Part shown: positions 1 to 11,924 of the stretch, in pieces | Numbering within the stretch: the stretch's first letter is position 1 | How the letters are laid out: the number at the start of each line of letters is the position of its first letter | Origin: Fratercula arctica | Taxonomy: Eukaryota; Chordata; Aves; Charadriiformes; Alcidae | Assembly (NCBI GenBank): GCA_947846985.1 | Contig: CANTUZ010000004.1 | Location: forward strand, 11,336,927 to 11,400,926 | DNA length: 64,000 bases | Direction of reading: 5' to 3' | Program-made: the position numbers and the translations under genes | Notes under the pieces: generated by a model | The model's database searches: none | What the model saw: the letters and a program-made list of their open reading frames with translations, nothing else | Told to the model about the DNA's origin: nothing

Positions 1-449
1 AAGGACCAAACAACACGTTTCTGGCAGAAATAAGCTGTGGGCCTTGTTGAAGTCCTTCCCTCCAGTGAGGTTCAGTTCATTTGACCAGTCTTAGGGATTT
101 TTAAGGATTAGTTTCGCTAGTCCTCACAAGTGAGTTTCACCCGTTCTTTTTAGAGAAGCCCCGCAACACTGCCTCCAAATTTCCCTCCTGTTGCTGTAGC
201 ATACCTGTAGTGCAGATTGCTTAGCAATGAGTGCTGGTGCTTTGTTATGCTGCCAGAAAGGAGGAGTTGGATCATTGTGATGTACAGCACCTCTGGCTCC
301 AAAGCAGTACCTGCCCTGCAGCCAGTGGGCACCCCAAGTGTCATTTGCCACCGCGCTTACGAACCAGGATTGCAGCCGCTGCTTTTTTGCAGCTTCTCCG
401 AGGCAGGAGCTGCTGAGGTTGACAAAACAGCTGGGTAATCGTGTCCCAG

Positions 450-645
450 AAGGTGACAGCTCTGACAGTTCTACCACAGGGCCCACAGGACCTCCAAGCC
501 ACCAGTGTGGCTTCCAGCGCCCTCCCCAGCATGCCAGCCTGTTGCAGTGGGGACATTGTGTCTGCCAGAACCATTCATCAGCGTAATGTGGGGGTCTTCC
601 GCTTCAGACGGAGCTCGTCATACCTCACTGTGATGGAAACAGAAG
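450..645 (+). CDS. Candidate internal coding exon, unrecognised
   Basis: A 196-base open stretch begins after a CAG at 447-449 and ends at GAAG followed by GTAAAT, an acceptable donor (GT at 646-647). The frame encodes 65 residues plus one base. The composition is protein-like, rich in Ser, Arg, Val and Thr, with an FRFRRSSSYLTVMETE segment near the end and several CpG-containing codons. An in-frame stop (TAA) lies just upstream, before the proposed acceptor. The acceptor lacks a strong pyrimidine tract, which is the main weakness. I do not recognise the protein. A chance open frame in GC-richer DNA is a real alternative. Confidence 0.2.
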
Positions 646-1320
646 GTAAATCACTGCAACAAAGACAAGGGTGGTTGTAGCTCCTGCTGCGAGGCACAGC
701 GTGGTTGGGGTTTGTACACTGCAGCTTGTAGGCAGGAGGGAGGTCTTGGTAGGCTTTGGATGCTGAGCTCTGGGGCTGACATGCAAAAATACCTGCTGTG
801 AAGTTACAGGCCTGCCCTGGAGGCAGAATTGGCTGGTAGCAGAGATGAGAGTTGCTGCTGCTCTTTACTCGCCCCGGGGGTAGAGGCAACGCAGCGTCAC
901 TTCCAATTTGACAGCAGCTCCTGGAGGCCACGCTGCGTGGCTGCCGTGCCAAACAGTCCTGCAATGGAAACTGCTTCCACAGTAGGGGCTTTTCAGCAGT
1001 ACAGTAGGAAATATTCAGCAAAGGAATACATTCTTGGTTCTGTTGAACTGTGCAGATGTCGGCAGACATGCCTCTACACATGCTTCCAATTTTCAGAAAT
1101 TCCAGAGAGAAAAAGAAATGAGTTTCCCCCATCCCGTCTCCAAAATATTTGTCCTCCATGTATTTATCAGGTTTCTACACATGCTTGTAGGCTCAACCTG
1201 TCCTGCTTAATGCAAACTTTGTTCTGTTATATATGTAACTTTACTGAAAAAAAATCAACAGGTTTGAATGAGGAGTATTTATTTCCCACTGTAGAAAAAA
1301 GGGATATTTATTTTTCACCA

Positions 1321-1328
1321 TATATAAG
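1321..1328 (+). promoter_or_regulatory. TATA-box-like motif
   Basis: TATATAAG is a full match to the TATA-box consensus. It is followed by a GGGCC stretch and, about 25-30 bases on, by pyrimidine-rich sequence where an initiator could lie. It sits at the right edge of the GC-richer block. No gene is evident immediately downstream, and such octamers occur by chance in AT-rich DNA, so this is a motif match only. Confidence 0.12.
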
Positions 1329-1360
1329 AGGGCCTCACTCTGGTCCTCTTTTGGTTTTGT

Positions 1361-4300
1361 GACCTCTGAGGTCGTGCTGGATATTGGCAGTATCTGTATG
1401 CAGACTTCTGGGGCTGAGGAGTATTAGTTTGTCTTTATTACGTGGTCTGTGTTTCACAAGAAAAAGCTTTAGAGGGCATGACTGCTGCTTTTAAGGTAGA
1501 GGAGAGAATAAGCTTTCCTTGCCTCTCAATGCGTCTGTACCACAAAGGTACAAAAATCCTTGTATTCCAGTTTGCTTTTATTGGCATACCATTTTTGTGG
1601 GCAGCAATGCTCAGATTAGCTATGAACTGCTGGTTTGCGTTTGTGAACTGAAGAAAAGTAAACCATTGAGAAGCACAGAAATGAGTTATTTATTTTTTTA
1701 TTCTTTTAGTTTTAATACTATAAATTGATTCAGTCAATTGGAGATACAGACTAGATTTTAAAAAAGAGGGTCTTTATTGTATTGTTTTGACTGTTCCATT
1801 TGCATTATTTCAATGAAGTTTTAATGAAATTGCAAAGAAGTAACACTAATCTGGATCAGAATGTTTGGTTTGAGTGTGTATTTTTAACTTGGAATCTGTG
1901 CCTAATACTTTTGATCATGGCAGCGCAGGACTGAGCCCTGTAGTTTGAAAGCAGTCAATAACATTAAGATCAGAGTTACATCATCTTTTGTATCATCTCC
2001 TTGCTGAGGTCGTAGAGGAATTGTAATAATTATCTAGGTCTGTTAACAAAAGAAAGCAGTTAAAAGTAGGGTGAATTGTGCTTTATACAATACTCCATGC
2101 ATATGAACTATAGGGCTGATTTCAATGTATTAGGGAAGATATTTACACATGCAAATATTTTTCAGTATTTTTTCATTGGCTGCTAACAAAGAAGCAAGTC
2201 TCTGTTGTAACAAAGGGAATTATTAACGTTTGAAAGTGTCTTAATTATCTTTGAAAAAGTTTTCTCAGGCTTGACTTTGAAGAATGACTAAGAAAGGTGT
2301 CATTTAAGTGATAGTTCATTTATTGCCAGCCAAACAATTAATTGAAGTAGCAGGTCAGCCAAGAGAGACAGTAAAGACAGATATATAAGAAATATAATGT
2401 CATTTGAGTGACAATGTAAGGAAGAAGCAGAAAGCATATGTAAATAGTACGTTTAATCATAAGGCATTGTATTGCGTGCTTTGTATGTCAGCAGTCTTGA
2501 GGCAGTTTGTCCTCTTCCAGTAAGATGACTTTCTGTAGTGCTCTAGGGCACTGGGTCCCAACTGCCGTGGGACTGAGCCAGAATTTACCTGAAATACTCA
2601 GTACTAGAGCCGTGTAGGGGATCTAACTTCAATGGGAAGTACTGGTGTTGGTGGGGTTTTTTTGCATGTAATAATTTAAACTGTAAGTAGTGCCATTTCA
2701 GAGACAAGAAGAAAAACATGAGATAGGCATTTAAGTAGGGGATGTCTTACTGGAGAGCACTGAGTTCTCATGAAACACAGTTCTTGTGTCTTTCACGGGC
2801 CTTATATAACTTAGTAAAACCATCGTAAATGATGCTTTAGATTTTGTTATATGGTTTTAGCAAAAGCTGAAATAGCTTTTCAAAAAGAAGAAAAGATCAC
2901 CCACCAAATTGTCTGCTTTGTGTACAAGCAAGCCTGTTTTTTTTCCTACTCTCTACTTCCACCTGCTGAAAATGTTTCAGTCTCCAATCTAATCAGCTCT
3001 TTACTCCTCTTCAGACCAGCTGTAGGAAATCAAATGGAGATAATAGTGTGAATCAAGTTCAGGAAGTTTCAAATCTGATCAGAATCTCTGTTTGGCTACA
3101 TCTTACGTCAATGCCTACAGTAGTAAGTTTCTAAAATGCAGGAAATTACATTCTTGAAAATTAAGTGTTTGAGTGATGTATCTTCATTAAAATTTTTTTT
3201 TTTCTTTTTTAACTAATGATATGCTGCTGTGCATCTGTGGGTATGTTACAGCATTCTCTCTGTGCATGTTAAAATAATAAATGATTGTTGCTTTGTAAGT
3301 AAGGGAGGATGAGATTTGGTTAGTATGTAGGAAAATATTGTATTTGCTTCTCAGTGTTGGATTTAATAACTTTTCTCCTTGCTTGTGAAACTCATTTGCT
3401 TGGTTTTAAGTGAAACTTGCAATTCTCATGTGAATTCAGACTCCAGTATCCTGAATTATTGAGAAAGAAAAAAGTTGAATACTGTGAGCCTTGTGATAAA
3501 GTTACAGTGCCTGTGACTGTAGGCTAAATTTCTAGAGGAATATTTCTAGATAGATGTTTACTATATTACTAAATACATACTACATAGGTTTCGTAATTTA
3601 GATTATTTATATGAAAAGGCTTTAAAAGCTTTTTCTGTAAGTTATTTTTGCATGAAAGTGAATATTGAAATCAAAAGTCTGTTTCAAGATTTAACTGAAA
3701 CTGTTGTTGAAGCTGTTATTTAGATTTGTTGTATCATAGTACTAAAAGGTGAATGGAACGTGTTTAATCTCCTGTATATGTATGTACATTTCACTAAACC
3801 ACAAACGTCATCAGGTGTTTTTCAGTATATATTTCTAAAAGGGGATGTCAGATATGGGCATAAATTTACAATTTGATGTATCTCACATAAGTAGCTTCTT
3901 TTCATTAGCCTTTGCTAGTAAGGAACTAATCCAGTGTTCGATAGGAGGTATCACCTTAGTGTTACATATTGTCCACATATCCTTTTTGCTGCTGTATTAT
4001 TCTAAAGTATTGCCTATCCAGTAGTATTGGCTTATGCCTCAGCTTTTCAGGAGAGAGTACTACATGTACTATATGCCATACATTAGAATTCAATGAAAAA
4101 GATGTCTGGACCTGTATTTTTGTGTATTTGCAAAGCTCATGAATAAGTCTGGCAAAATGATGCAATAGAGCCATGACAATTTATGATCAATAATGCTGTA
4201 TGAACCAAATCATTAAGAAATCTATTGTGATATTTAAGTGTTCAATTGGCTAATCCAAAACAGATGAGTGGGCTAGAATGACAGAGTCTTTGTAATCTGC

Positions 4301-4439
4301 TCAAGGTAATAATCATATTTCCTAATGATACCATAGGCAGCCAAGAACCATCCCACTATGATGTTTTCCTAGCTTTGTTGTTTGTTTGGGATAATATCAT
4401 TAGCATGACAGGGGAGAAGCAAAGGGCTGCTCTGCTCAC
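1361..4439. other. AT-rich non-coding stretch
   Basis: No gene, recognised repeat or RNA gene was seen. Open frames are short and of low complexity. There are short T runs around 3189-3211 and ordinary AT-rich sequence otherwise. Confidence 0.6.
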
Positions 4440-4581
4440 CTTGTGTTTGCCGTGAATACCTGCGCTGATGACCCCTCTGCTGTTGGAGTTGAAGCTGATT
4501 TTTAGGACTGAAGCTGCTCCTTTTGTCTATAGATGCATGGAATACTGTCCCCATAGGACAGGGGTCCTTCTCCTCTGACAT
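4440..4581 (-). CDS. Candidate first coding exon, unrecognised
   Basis: On the minus strand an ATG at 4581-4579 has a purine at -3. It opens 47 codons plus one base, running to CACAAG followed by GTGAGC, a strong splice donor (GT at 4439-4438). The encoded stretch begins MSEEKDPCPMGTVF and continues with a polar segment rich in Ser, Gln, Arg and Lys, including LQLQQQRGHQRRYSRQTQ. This composition looks more protein-like than the surrounding AT-rich frames. No partner exon was identified downstream on the minus strand, and I do not recognise the product. It could be an alternative first exon, a non-coding transcript exon or chance. Confidence 0.2.
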
Positions 4582-7500
4582 GCTTCCAGTGAGTTTTTAA
4601 ATCAAGGAGACTTTTTGTGTTCAGAGTGGTGTGTAAGTACAATGTGTGATTTTACAGCTAAATGGTTCCGATGCTGATCTAGCAAATCATGATGAATCTC
4701 TACCCATTTCTGTATGTTTTAAAGCAGTGAAAGTATGATCTGCAACTGTGTGTGTTGCATCCCTGCTGCTGACAGCAACATTAGTAAGGGTCAGGGCTGG
4801 TGGATTTTTTTAACCTTTGTGGTGTCCTGTCTTGCCCCAGAAAGATGTAAAACATCAGAAATTTATTCATTAAGCAAAATTACATTGCCTTGTAAATGTG
4901 CATGTTGATGGCTTGTTTTAAAATGTTACAAGACTCATAAAAATCCTTGAAATGTTTGTTGGTTTGGAGAAGTGGAGCTGCAAAAGCTTTCAAAATAGAT
5001 ATTAGTAAAGCCAGTTCAAGCACTGAAAAATCATAAGGCAAAGTAGAAGTCAGGACTTTGGAGTTGACTGCGGACTTCATCAGCCACTGGTAAACTTCAG
5101 ATGAAGTGTGCATGATGGAATGTATGTATTGTCTCCTAACTCTTAATATATATTCTGCAAAGTATTAGTGGCATATTCCTGCAGGATATTGACAGTGCTT
5201 TAGAAATCACAGATATTAGAAACAAACTGATCTGTCATCCTGTCAATGTATCCTTCTTCAGTTACCTCTCAGCGCAGGATTTTTCCTTTAACATGTTCTC
5301 CAGCTCATTGCAAATTTTAATTAGCTCAAAAAAGGAATTTCTATCATTTTCCTCCAAATAACATTTCTGATTGAGTATCGCTATAAGTCTTCTTTAGTTC
5401 ATCTGAATTTATATTCTCTTAAATTCATCTGATGTTGCAGAATTTTACACTTCAAGTACCATCCTCATGTTATAATCTTGCAGTCTCTTAGGTGTGTTTG
5501 CATACGTCCACAACTTTTGATGATTTTTATAGTCTTTTTCATCATGTGTTCACTATTTACTGTTTTTAAATCACAAGTAACACTTCCCACACTTAAGAAC
5601 TGTGAAGGTTTTTCTGCAGTTTTTAGTTAGGTTCTATCCAGATTGTATGCTTTCTTTTAGTCACTATTATTCATTGCCCATTATTGCTTTCTCTGCATCC
5701 CTAAGATAAAATAGTAACCTGTAACTCTAACCCTTATTAATGCAACATCCTTTTGGATCTTGTTGTTTGAAGACAAGAAATGTGGTTTGACAGAGCACAG
5801 CAAGGAGAATTAAACAGTCTGGGGTTTTCCATGAAAAATATGTAGCAATTAAAAAAATTATTAAAACCAAGAATCAGATAAGTCTCATTCCATAAAAGTT
5901 TGATTACTGAAGTTGTTTGCTACATCCTTGTAAGTGTTTTGAAAATTCCTCCAGACATACTTTTTAACCAGAAGTATACTTTCTACTGTGCCATTTTGTT
6001 TAATGTTGTGTTAAGGTAAAATGAGGCAGAAATTTGATGCTGCTGATGCAACTGAGATACAAATGATGTTGTGCTAAAACTGTCAGCAACTCTTGTTTGC
6101 TTCAGTCCTTTCAAGTAGTAAAGCAGAGAAAACTCTTAGCCTCTTGGTCCCAATTCTTAATTATACGTGACTCATCCATATGACTTATTTTCTTCACTTG
6201 TACAGATTTCAGTCACATTTGGAACATACTATGACTTAAGTGAATAAATTATGAGCACACGTTGCACAATATACTTTATATTTTAATTAAAAACAATAAA
6301 CCATATATCTGCATTCCTGTCTACTACACTAGATTGAAAATGAAGAGCTGTGTTAAGATGTTCTGTGAGACAGAACTAAATGATACGATAGAAAATCCTG
6401 CACATATTATTTCAAATTTGATTTGTAATTTGGAGGGGGTATTATTATTATTAATTTTTGAGAGAGGAAGAAAAGAGATTTATTTTTGATGCCCTAAATC
6501 TTTCTCTTCATCCTCTTATCATCAGTGTTTGCATCCACAAGGAAGAGACTTTCCATTACCTGGTGATCAGAGTGTACTGCTTTTAAACAAATTATCCTAG
6601 CTGGGTTCACAAGGATTTTAGCACTCAGTGTATTGAGCTAACACCAACTTGTCGTTGCTGGCCTAACCCACAGCTGAGTCCAGAGAGAAGAGAAAAAAGA
6701 CATTTGTTTGATTTAGCTGTCTTTAAAATATCATCTCATGTAACTACAGTGTGAATGGCTGAAACATTGTAGTACATAGTTATTAATGCCTATGCAAAAA
6801 TCAGGAAAACTTACATTTGAAAAAAATTTCGCTAATGCTTTTTTTTTTTTTTTAAATTTGAGAAAATATCTGAGGAAATACATCAGATGCTTACCCATCT
6901 GTCTTTTGTATTTTGCTTGAAATAATTTGTTGCTTATTATACCATCCTCCTGTTCTAATTAGTGGCAGGCTAAGCCTTGAGTACAGTGTCCCCTTGGCCT
7001 TTTAGTAATACTAACACATGCCTGATTGCTCTTGCAAGTAGCTTATCCTGGTGAATCCAAAGAAGTGGATTGCATGGCACTTCTGCACTTGCTAATGAAT
7101 TTTGGAAAATGTTTTGGGTAAATAATGAATGAATAAGGACTTCAGATATGTCTACCGCTCCTTATAATTCCTCTTAGAAAACACGGCGAAGCAACAATCA
7201 TTTTAGATCTCTCTAGAGCAGTGGGACAGATCTGTGTATGGCTGGTCAGTAGGCACCATCAGCATATCACAACATTTTTCTTTTGTTTAAAAGTCGTGTT
7301 AATAGTCCACAGAGATACTTTTAAATGAATTTGATTTCTGTCTGTGTCGGTACTTTAAAATCACTCTGGAAGCTCTTAAACATATGAATTTTTCAAAATC
7401 TGTTGCTATTTCATTGATTAAAAAAAGCAGAAACACTATAGCAAGTTCTGATACTGACTGTAGAATTAGAAAAAAGGTTCTAGAAACTCATGTTATTTTG

Positions 7501-9078
7501 CAGTTTTAAAAATAATGCTGTTGGATGAGCATTAGAAGTTAGCAAATAGTGAGTCTTCCTCCATCAATTTAAAATGCTAAACTCTTACGGTCAGCCATTC
7601 AAAGAATATCATATCATCAAGATGGTAGCCCCTCATTATGGTGTTTAGCTAATGGACTGCAGATTTTATGACTAATCATTAGTTTAGGGATTTAGCTGTA
7701 CAGAGAATGGGCATAAAATCCTTCTTTAATCTTCTTTCTTTCACTAAAATTGTGACCACTGTACGATATTAAGACAACATAGTGATCTTTGTAATGGTTT
7801 TGTGAAAGTCAGTTTTAGTAATATGAGTTAGGCAAATCTACTTTCTAGTCTTCAGGATAGCAAATTAGATACTTACAATTGATGACAGGAAAGCTGTTTG
7901 TTGTATACTAACCTTTGTATTTTAACAGTGGCTTGGCTTTATGCATGCTGTATATACAAAATAGAATGTTCCATATTAAAAAAATGTTCTCATGCAATAG
8001 GTAACATGCTTCTTATATCTCTATAAATGTAAAAATGGCTTTGAGTTTTCAGAATTTGTGGCTGCTCATCTCTAGTGATTGTTGTTTTCTGTAGCTGGTT
8101 TTTAACCAAGTTAATATTTACATGTGGGCCCTTCATCTGTTAAATGGCAGGACAATCCAGATAATAGTCTCAGTTATGACAAATCTAAATTTTTTAGCAT
8201 GATGTGAGAGAAAAATACGGTTGTAATTTGGGTAATGTCGCCTCTGATCCTGGAAAAGATTGACTTTTTCCTTGTGTAGATAGAGAGTTACTGGAGTAGA
8301 CATGTTAATCTCTATGCACATGTTTAAACTAAATCAGAACTAAATGAACTTCACAGGTTTTAATTTAATTTTAAACTTCTCTTGATTTTTTTTAAATTTT
8401 ATTTTAGGATACTGTTTTTGCCTGTTCTTCACTAGTATTTATGCAGTTTGGTTTCAGTCATTCAGATGCCTGAAAGCAAAAGTAAGTCTTGTGTATCTTA
8501 CACAAATGTAACTACATTATAACTCGTTTATTTTCTACAAACTTGACAATGTAACCATAACTTCTGCAACTGAAGCCCCCAAAAATTTAAAATTTCTTAT
8601 TTTAAATTAGAAACCACAGATTAAATGAATTTCACAAAGGAGTTAATAATTTTAAAGATGGGGAAAAAAACTGTCACTATTAATATGAACGCGAAGAGCA
8701 AAAAGTAGGATTTCATCAAATCCTGAATTACAACTTATTTGCTCATTTTATTCATCACATTTCAGTCATTACAAAAGTTATACTACATTGACACCAGTAG
8801 TAGCAGAAGTATTAAATATTTGGGCATCCATGTCTGAGAAGCGAGCTGGTAAGCATTGTGTAGACTATGTGGGATGAGAAAACAATGAACAAAAGTCTGC
8901 AGGTCACCCACACAAAGGCGTAGTTGAGTCTGTGGTAAAACAGAGTAAAGGCTTATAGGCTCCACTATCGATAGCTTCTTTCTGCTGAAGCTCACTGTTA
9001 TGTAGCACATACAAAATTCCTCTATTAGAATAGGAAATACGTGTGATACTGGCATGCTAATTTAGTTGTCAAATACTC
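4582..9078. other. AT-rich non-coding stretch
   Basis: No gene or named repeat was recognised. It contains a 15-base T run at about 6839-6853 and scattered short homopolymers. Open frames are under about 95 codons and biased to AT-rich codons, as expected by chance. Confidence 0.6.
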
Positions 9079-9252
9079 CGGTGGGTTGACTATGGCTGGA
9101 TGCCAGGTGCCCATCAAAGCCACTCTATCACTCCTCCTCTTCCTCAGCTGGACAGGGGGAGAGAAAATAAAACGAAAGGCTCGTGGGGCAAGATAAGGAC
9201 AGGGAGGTCACTCAGCAGTTTCCATCACAGGCAAAACAGACTGGGTTTGGGG

Positions 9253-9349
9253 AAAATCCTCTAGATGAACCTGCTTTGGCAGGGGGGTTGGACTAGGTGA
9301 TCTCTGAAGGTCACTGCTAACCCCTACCATTCTGTGATTCTGTGAAAAT
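9253..9349 (+). mobile_element. Nested CR1 LINE 3' end with target-site duplication
   Basis: The segment 9258-9344 is the extreme 3' end of a CR1 LINE. It has the characteristic GGGGGGTTGGACTAGGTGAT stretch and ends in ATTCTGTGATTCTGTG, two copies of the CR1 terminal octamer. It interrupts the minus-strand LTR, whose sequence resumes on the other side. The pentamer AAAAT flanks it at 9253-9257 and 9345-9349 and reads as a short target-site duplication. The element is extremely 5'-truncated (about 87 bases), which is typical of CR1. The nesting shows that it inserted after the LTR. Confidence 0.9.
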
Positions 9350-9587
9350 TAATTTGATTTATTACCAGTTCAATCAGAATAGGTATAATGAGAAAAAAGC
9401 CCTAAATCCTAAAACACCTTCCCCCCCACCCCTCCCTTCTTCCCAGGCTCAACTTCACTCCTGATTTTCTCTACCTTTTCCCCCAGCAGTGCATGGGAGC
9501 AGGGAACGGGGGTTGTGGCCAGTTCATCACACATTATTTCTGCCACTCCTTCCTCCCCATGGGGAGGACTCCTCACGCTCTTCCCCA

Positions 9588-9830
9588 GCTCCAGCATGGG
9601 GTCCCTCCCACAGGAGACGGTCCTTCATGAACTTCTCCAACGTGAGTCCTTACACGGGGTGCAGTCCTTCAGGAACAGACTTCTCTGGTGCGGGTCCCCT
9701 GGGAAGTCACAACTCTTGCCAGCAAACCTGCTCCAGCATGGGCTCCTCTCTCCATGGGGCCACAGGTCCTGCCAGGAGCCTGCTCCAGTGTGGGCTTCCC
9801 ATGGGGTCACAGCCTCCTTCGGGCATCCAG
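9588..9830. repeat. Imperfect tandem array inside the LTR
   Basis: Units of roughly 40-50 bases recur, each containing a version of CTCCAGCATGGG followed by a cysteine- and CCC-rich spacer and a CATGGGGTCACAG-like end. The copies near 9729 and 9780 are the most alike. The array belongs to the LTR rather than being an independent satellite, because the same arrangement is part of the LTR family as I know it. Confidence 0.7.
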
Positions 9831-10130
9831 CTGCTCCTTCTTCACTGACCTTGGTGTCTGCAGAGTTGTTGCTTTCACATATTCTCACTCCTCTCTTCTG
9901 GCTGCTGCTGCACAGTTGTTTTTTTTTACCTTCTTAAATATGTTTTCCCAGAGGCACTACCACTGTTGCTGATGGGCTCAGCCTTGGCCAGTGATGGGTC
10001 CATCTTGCAGCCAGCTGGCGTTGGCTCTATTGGACATAGGGCAAGCTTCCAGCAGCTTCTCACCTGTAGCCACCAGAAGCCACCCCTGTAGGCCCTTGCT
10101 GCCAAAACCTTGCCACGCAAACCCAATACA

Positions 10131-11924
10131 CATTGATGGTTCTTTTACTGTGATTTACTGTGACTTTGCTCCACCAGTATTCTTGTTGGCTTCAAGGGGC
10201 CACTCGTGTATTGAGCTGTATTTCATGAGAGTAGGGTCACAAGAATCTGTGTTTGCAGTTGACCATTTTTGTTGCTTGTAAGTATCAACTCTGTAATGAA
10301 ATATTTGATGAACTTAAGTTTATACAGCATTTGTTTTGTAAGCATTGCACTGTGCTTCTCTGAATGGAATATCTCCATCCTGCATAAGTGGAAATATTTG
10401 CATAGCACAAAAGTAAGCAAGTCAAACTTTGTGTTTAAGTTGCTGAATTTATGTGCAGATGCAGAGCAATACTCAGAATGCTTTGAAAGTCTACCACTAG
10501 CTCACTAAGGCTTCTAGCATGCCTGAATGCCTTTGTTAATATCCAAGGCATGGTGAACAAAGAACAGTTCAATAATGCTGTTTTGGATAATGGTATAGTT
10601 CAGTCAAGATGAGACTTTTCTGTTGGATTGGCAGAGACTGCAAGTCTTTTCACTCAACAGTTCCCAGGTGTGTGATGTGCGTGCTGTTAGACTGGCAGAC
10701 AGTAGCAGCAACTGCCTGGAAAGCAGTTGAAGAAAGATGGTTGACTGACCAGAAGCATGGCTGAGCTTTTGTTGTTAATATTATATGATGTCAGCATAAA
10801 ATATAAAGGTATTCTTAAATTTAAAAAAAAAAAATAATAAAGTAATTGAAGTTCACCAACCTAGAAGTGTTAAGCTTTCAAAGAGATAGATGAGACTTTT
10901 GCATAGTAAATTCAAAAGTCAGATGGTCCGCAGCTCCAGTGTGCCAGACAGCACTGTGCAGGAGAATGGACTGCAAGAACTTTATGCATCCACATTTGAA
11001 AAAAGAAGTATGAGTAAGAGAGGAAATTGTTGCCTTGTTTGGAGTCCTAGTATTGTAACAATCCCAAGGAATTTTTGAGCATAATAAATTGCTATTGAGA
11101 AAGAAATACCAAAGAAGTTAGATTGGCTTGTAATAGAGCTGAGAATATTCACACGTTTTGTTGAGTATGTATTTTACACATTGTATAATTTAGAATAGAA
11201 TTATAGGGTGAACTGTGAGTCATGGAAAAAGAATTATAATGATTCGAACATGTTGTAACTCTTTCTGAGGGTGGAAAGTAATAGAAGTATCAAACTGAAC
11301 AACAAAAAAAATGGAATCTCTTACATAGAAAACTGTTAAAATAAACCTTCAAGTTATATTCTTGTACACAAATGACAAAGTTGCAGAATGCATGTTTGGC
11401 AGAAGCAAAAAAAAGAATCTCAGGTAAATTGAGTAATTTGAAGTGTAAACCAGTTATATATAGTTTTCAGGCTATTAACAGTAAGAAATGGTATATCAGA
11501 ACCTTAGAAAGAACATAAATATCACTATAGGGGAGCTCTCTTTGCAAATGTTTCCAAAAGCAAGGATTAGTATGATTGGGAAAACATTTAATGACAAAGA
11601 AAATGAAACAACAGAACAAAGTTTAGTGTTATGTGTACATAGTTGCTGAAACTAGGTGTATAAAATATAAGACCAAGCTTGACCTGTGAATATATATTTT
11701 GATCTTACGTGTGTTGCAAACGTTCTTTCACCAGTGTATTCAGGCCCTGCATAGACTAGCTTGTGTTTGATTAAAGTGTATTTTTTCGATAGATGTCTAG
11801 TTTTCATTTGAACATATTGAGAGGTAGAAAATGAATGATTTTTCTTGGTAGTTTTTTCCTCATGGTTAGTTCAAATTTGTCTGGCTTCAGCTTTCAGCTA
11901 CTGAGTTGTGTTAAGGCTTTTTGT
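10131..11924. other. AT-rich non-coding stretch
   Basis: No gene was recognised. There is an A-rich run around 10822-10836. A 62-codon open frame at 10890-11078 has somewhat protein-like composition (MVRSSSVPDSTVQENG within it) but lacks a pyrimidine tract before it and is not supported as an exon. Confidence 0.5.

Larger units (their letters stand above)
1..1360. other. GC-richer block with overlapping open frames on both strands
   Basis: This block is visibly richer in G+C and in CpG than the AT-rich sequence after it. It holds the two longest open frames of the window: about 193 codons on the minus strand (1159 down to 578) and about 177 codons on the plus strand (829-1362, no ATG at its left end). 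The two overlap antisense, so at most one can be coding, and I recognise neither product. No known repeat was recognised here. It could be an exon-bearing part of a gene lying to the left, an old unrecognised retroelement, or non-coding DNA of higher GC. Confidence 0.45.
9079..10130 (-). mobile_element. Solo LTR of an avian endogenous retrovirus-type element
   Basis: I recognise this roughly 1.05 kb sequence as a long terminal repeat common in bird genomes. On the minus strand it starts TGTATTGGGTTTGCGTGG at 10130 and ends near 9079 with ...CAACCCACC. On that strand it carries a TATA-like ATATTTAAGAA at 9944-9934 and an AATAAA at 9363-9358, as expected for promoter and polyadenylation signals of an LTR. 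The middle (about 9588-9830) is an imperfect tandem array built around CTGCTCCAGCATGGGCTCC-like units. No gag, pol or env sequence and no second LTR lies nearby, so it is a solo LTR. The terminal TG...CA is imperfect at the 9079 side, and I see no clean target duplication, so the boundaries are approximate. A CR1 fragment interrupts it. The short open frames inside are LTR sequence, not genes. Confidence 0.85.

Noticed and set aside
8408..8481. A 74-base segment between TTTTAG and GTAAGT resembling a small exon
   Set aside because: Splice-like ends are good, but the only open frame is a hydrophobic, AT-rich, low-information peptide and no partner exon fits. One such match is expected by chance in this much AT-rich DNA.
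9409..10126. Several open frames of 60-140 codons on both strands
   Set aside because: They lie inside the LTR and its tandem-repeat core. GC-rich LTR sequence leaves frames open without coding for protein.
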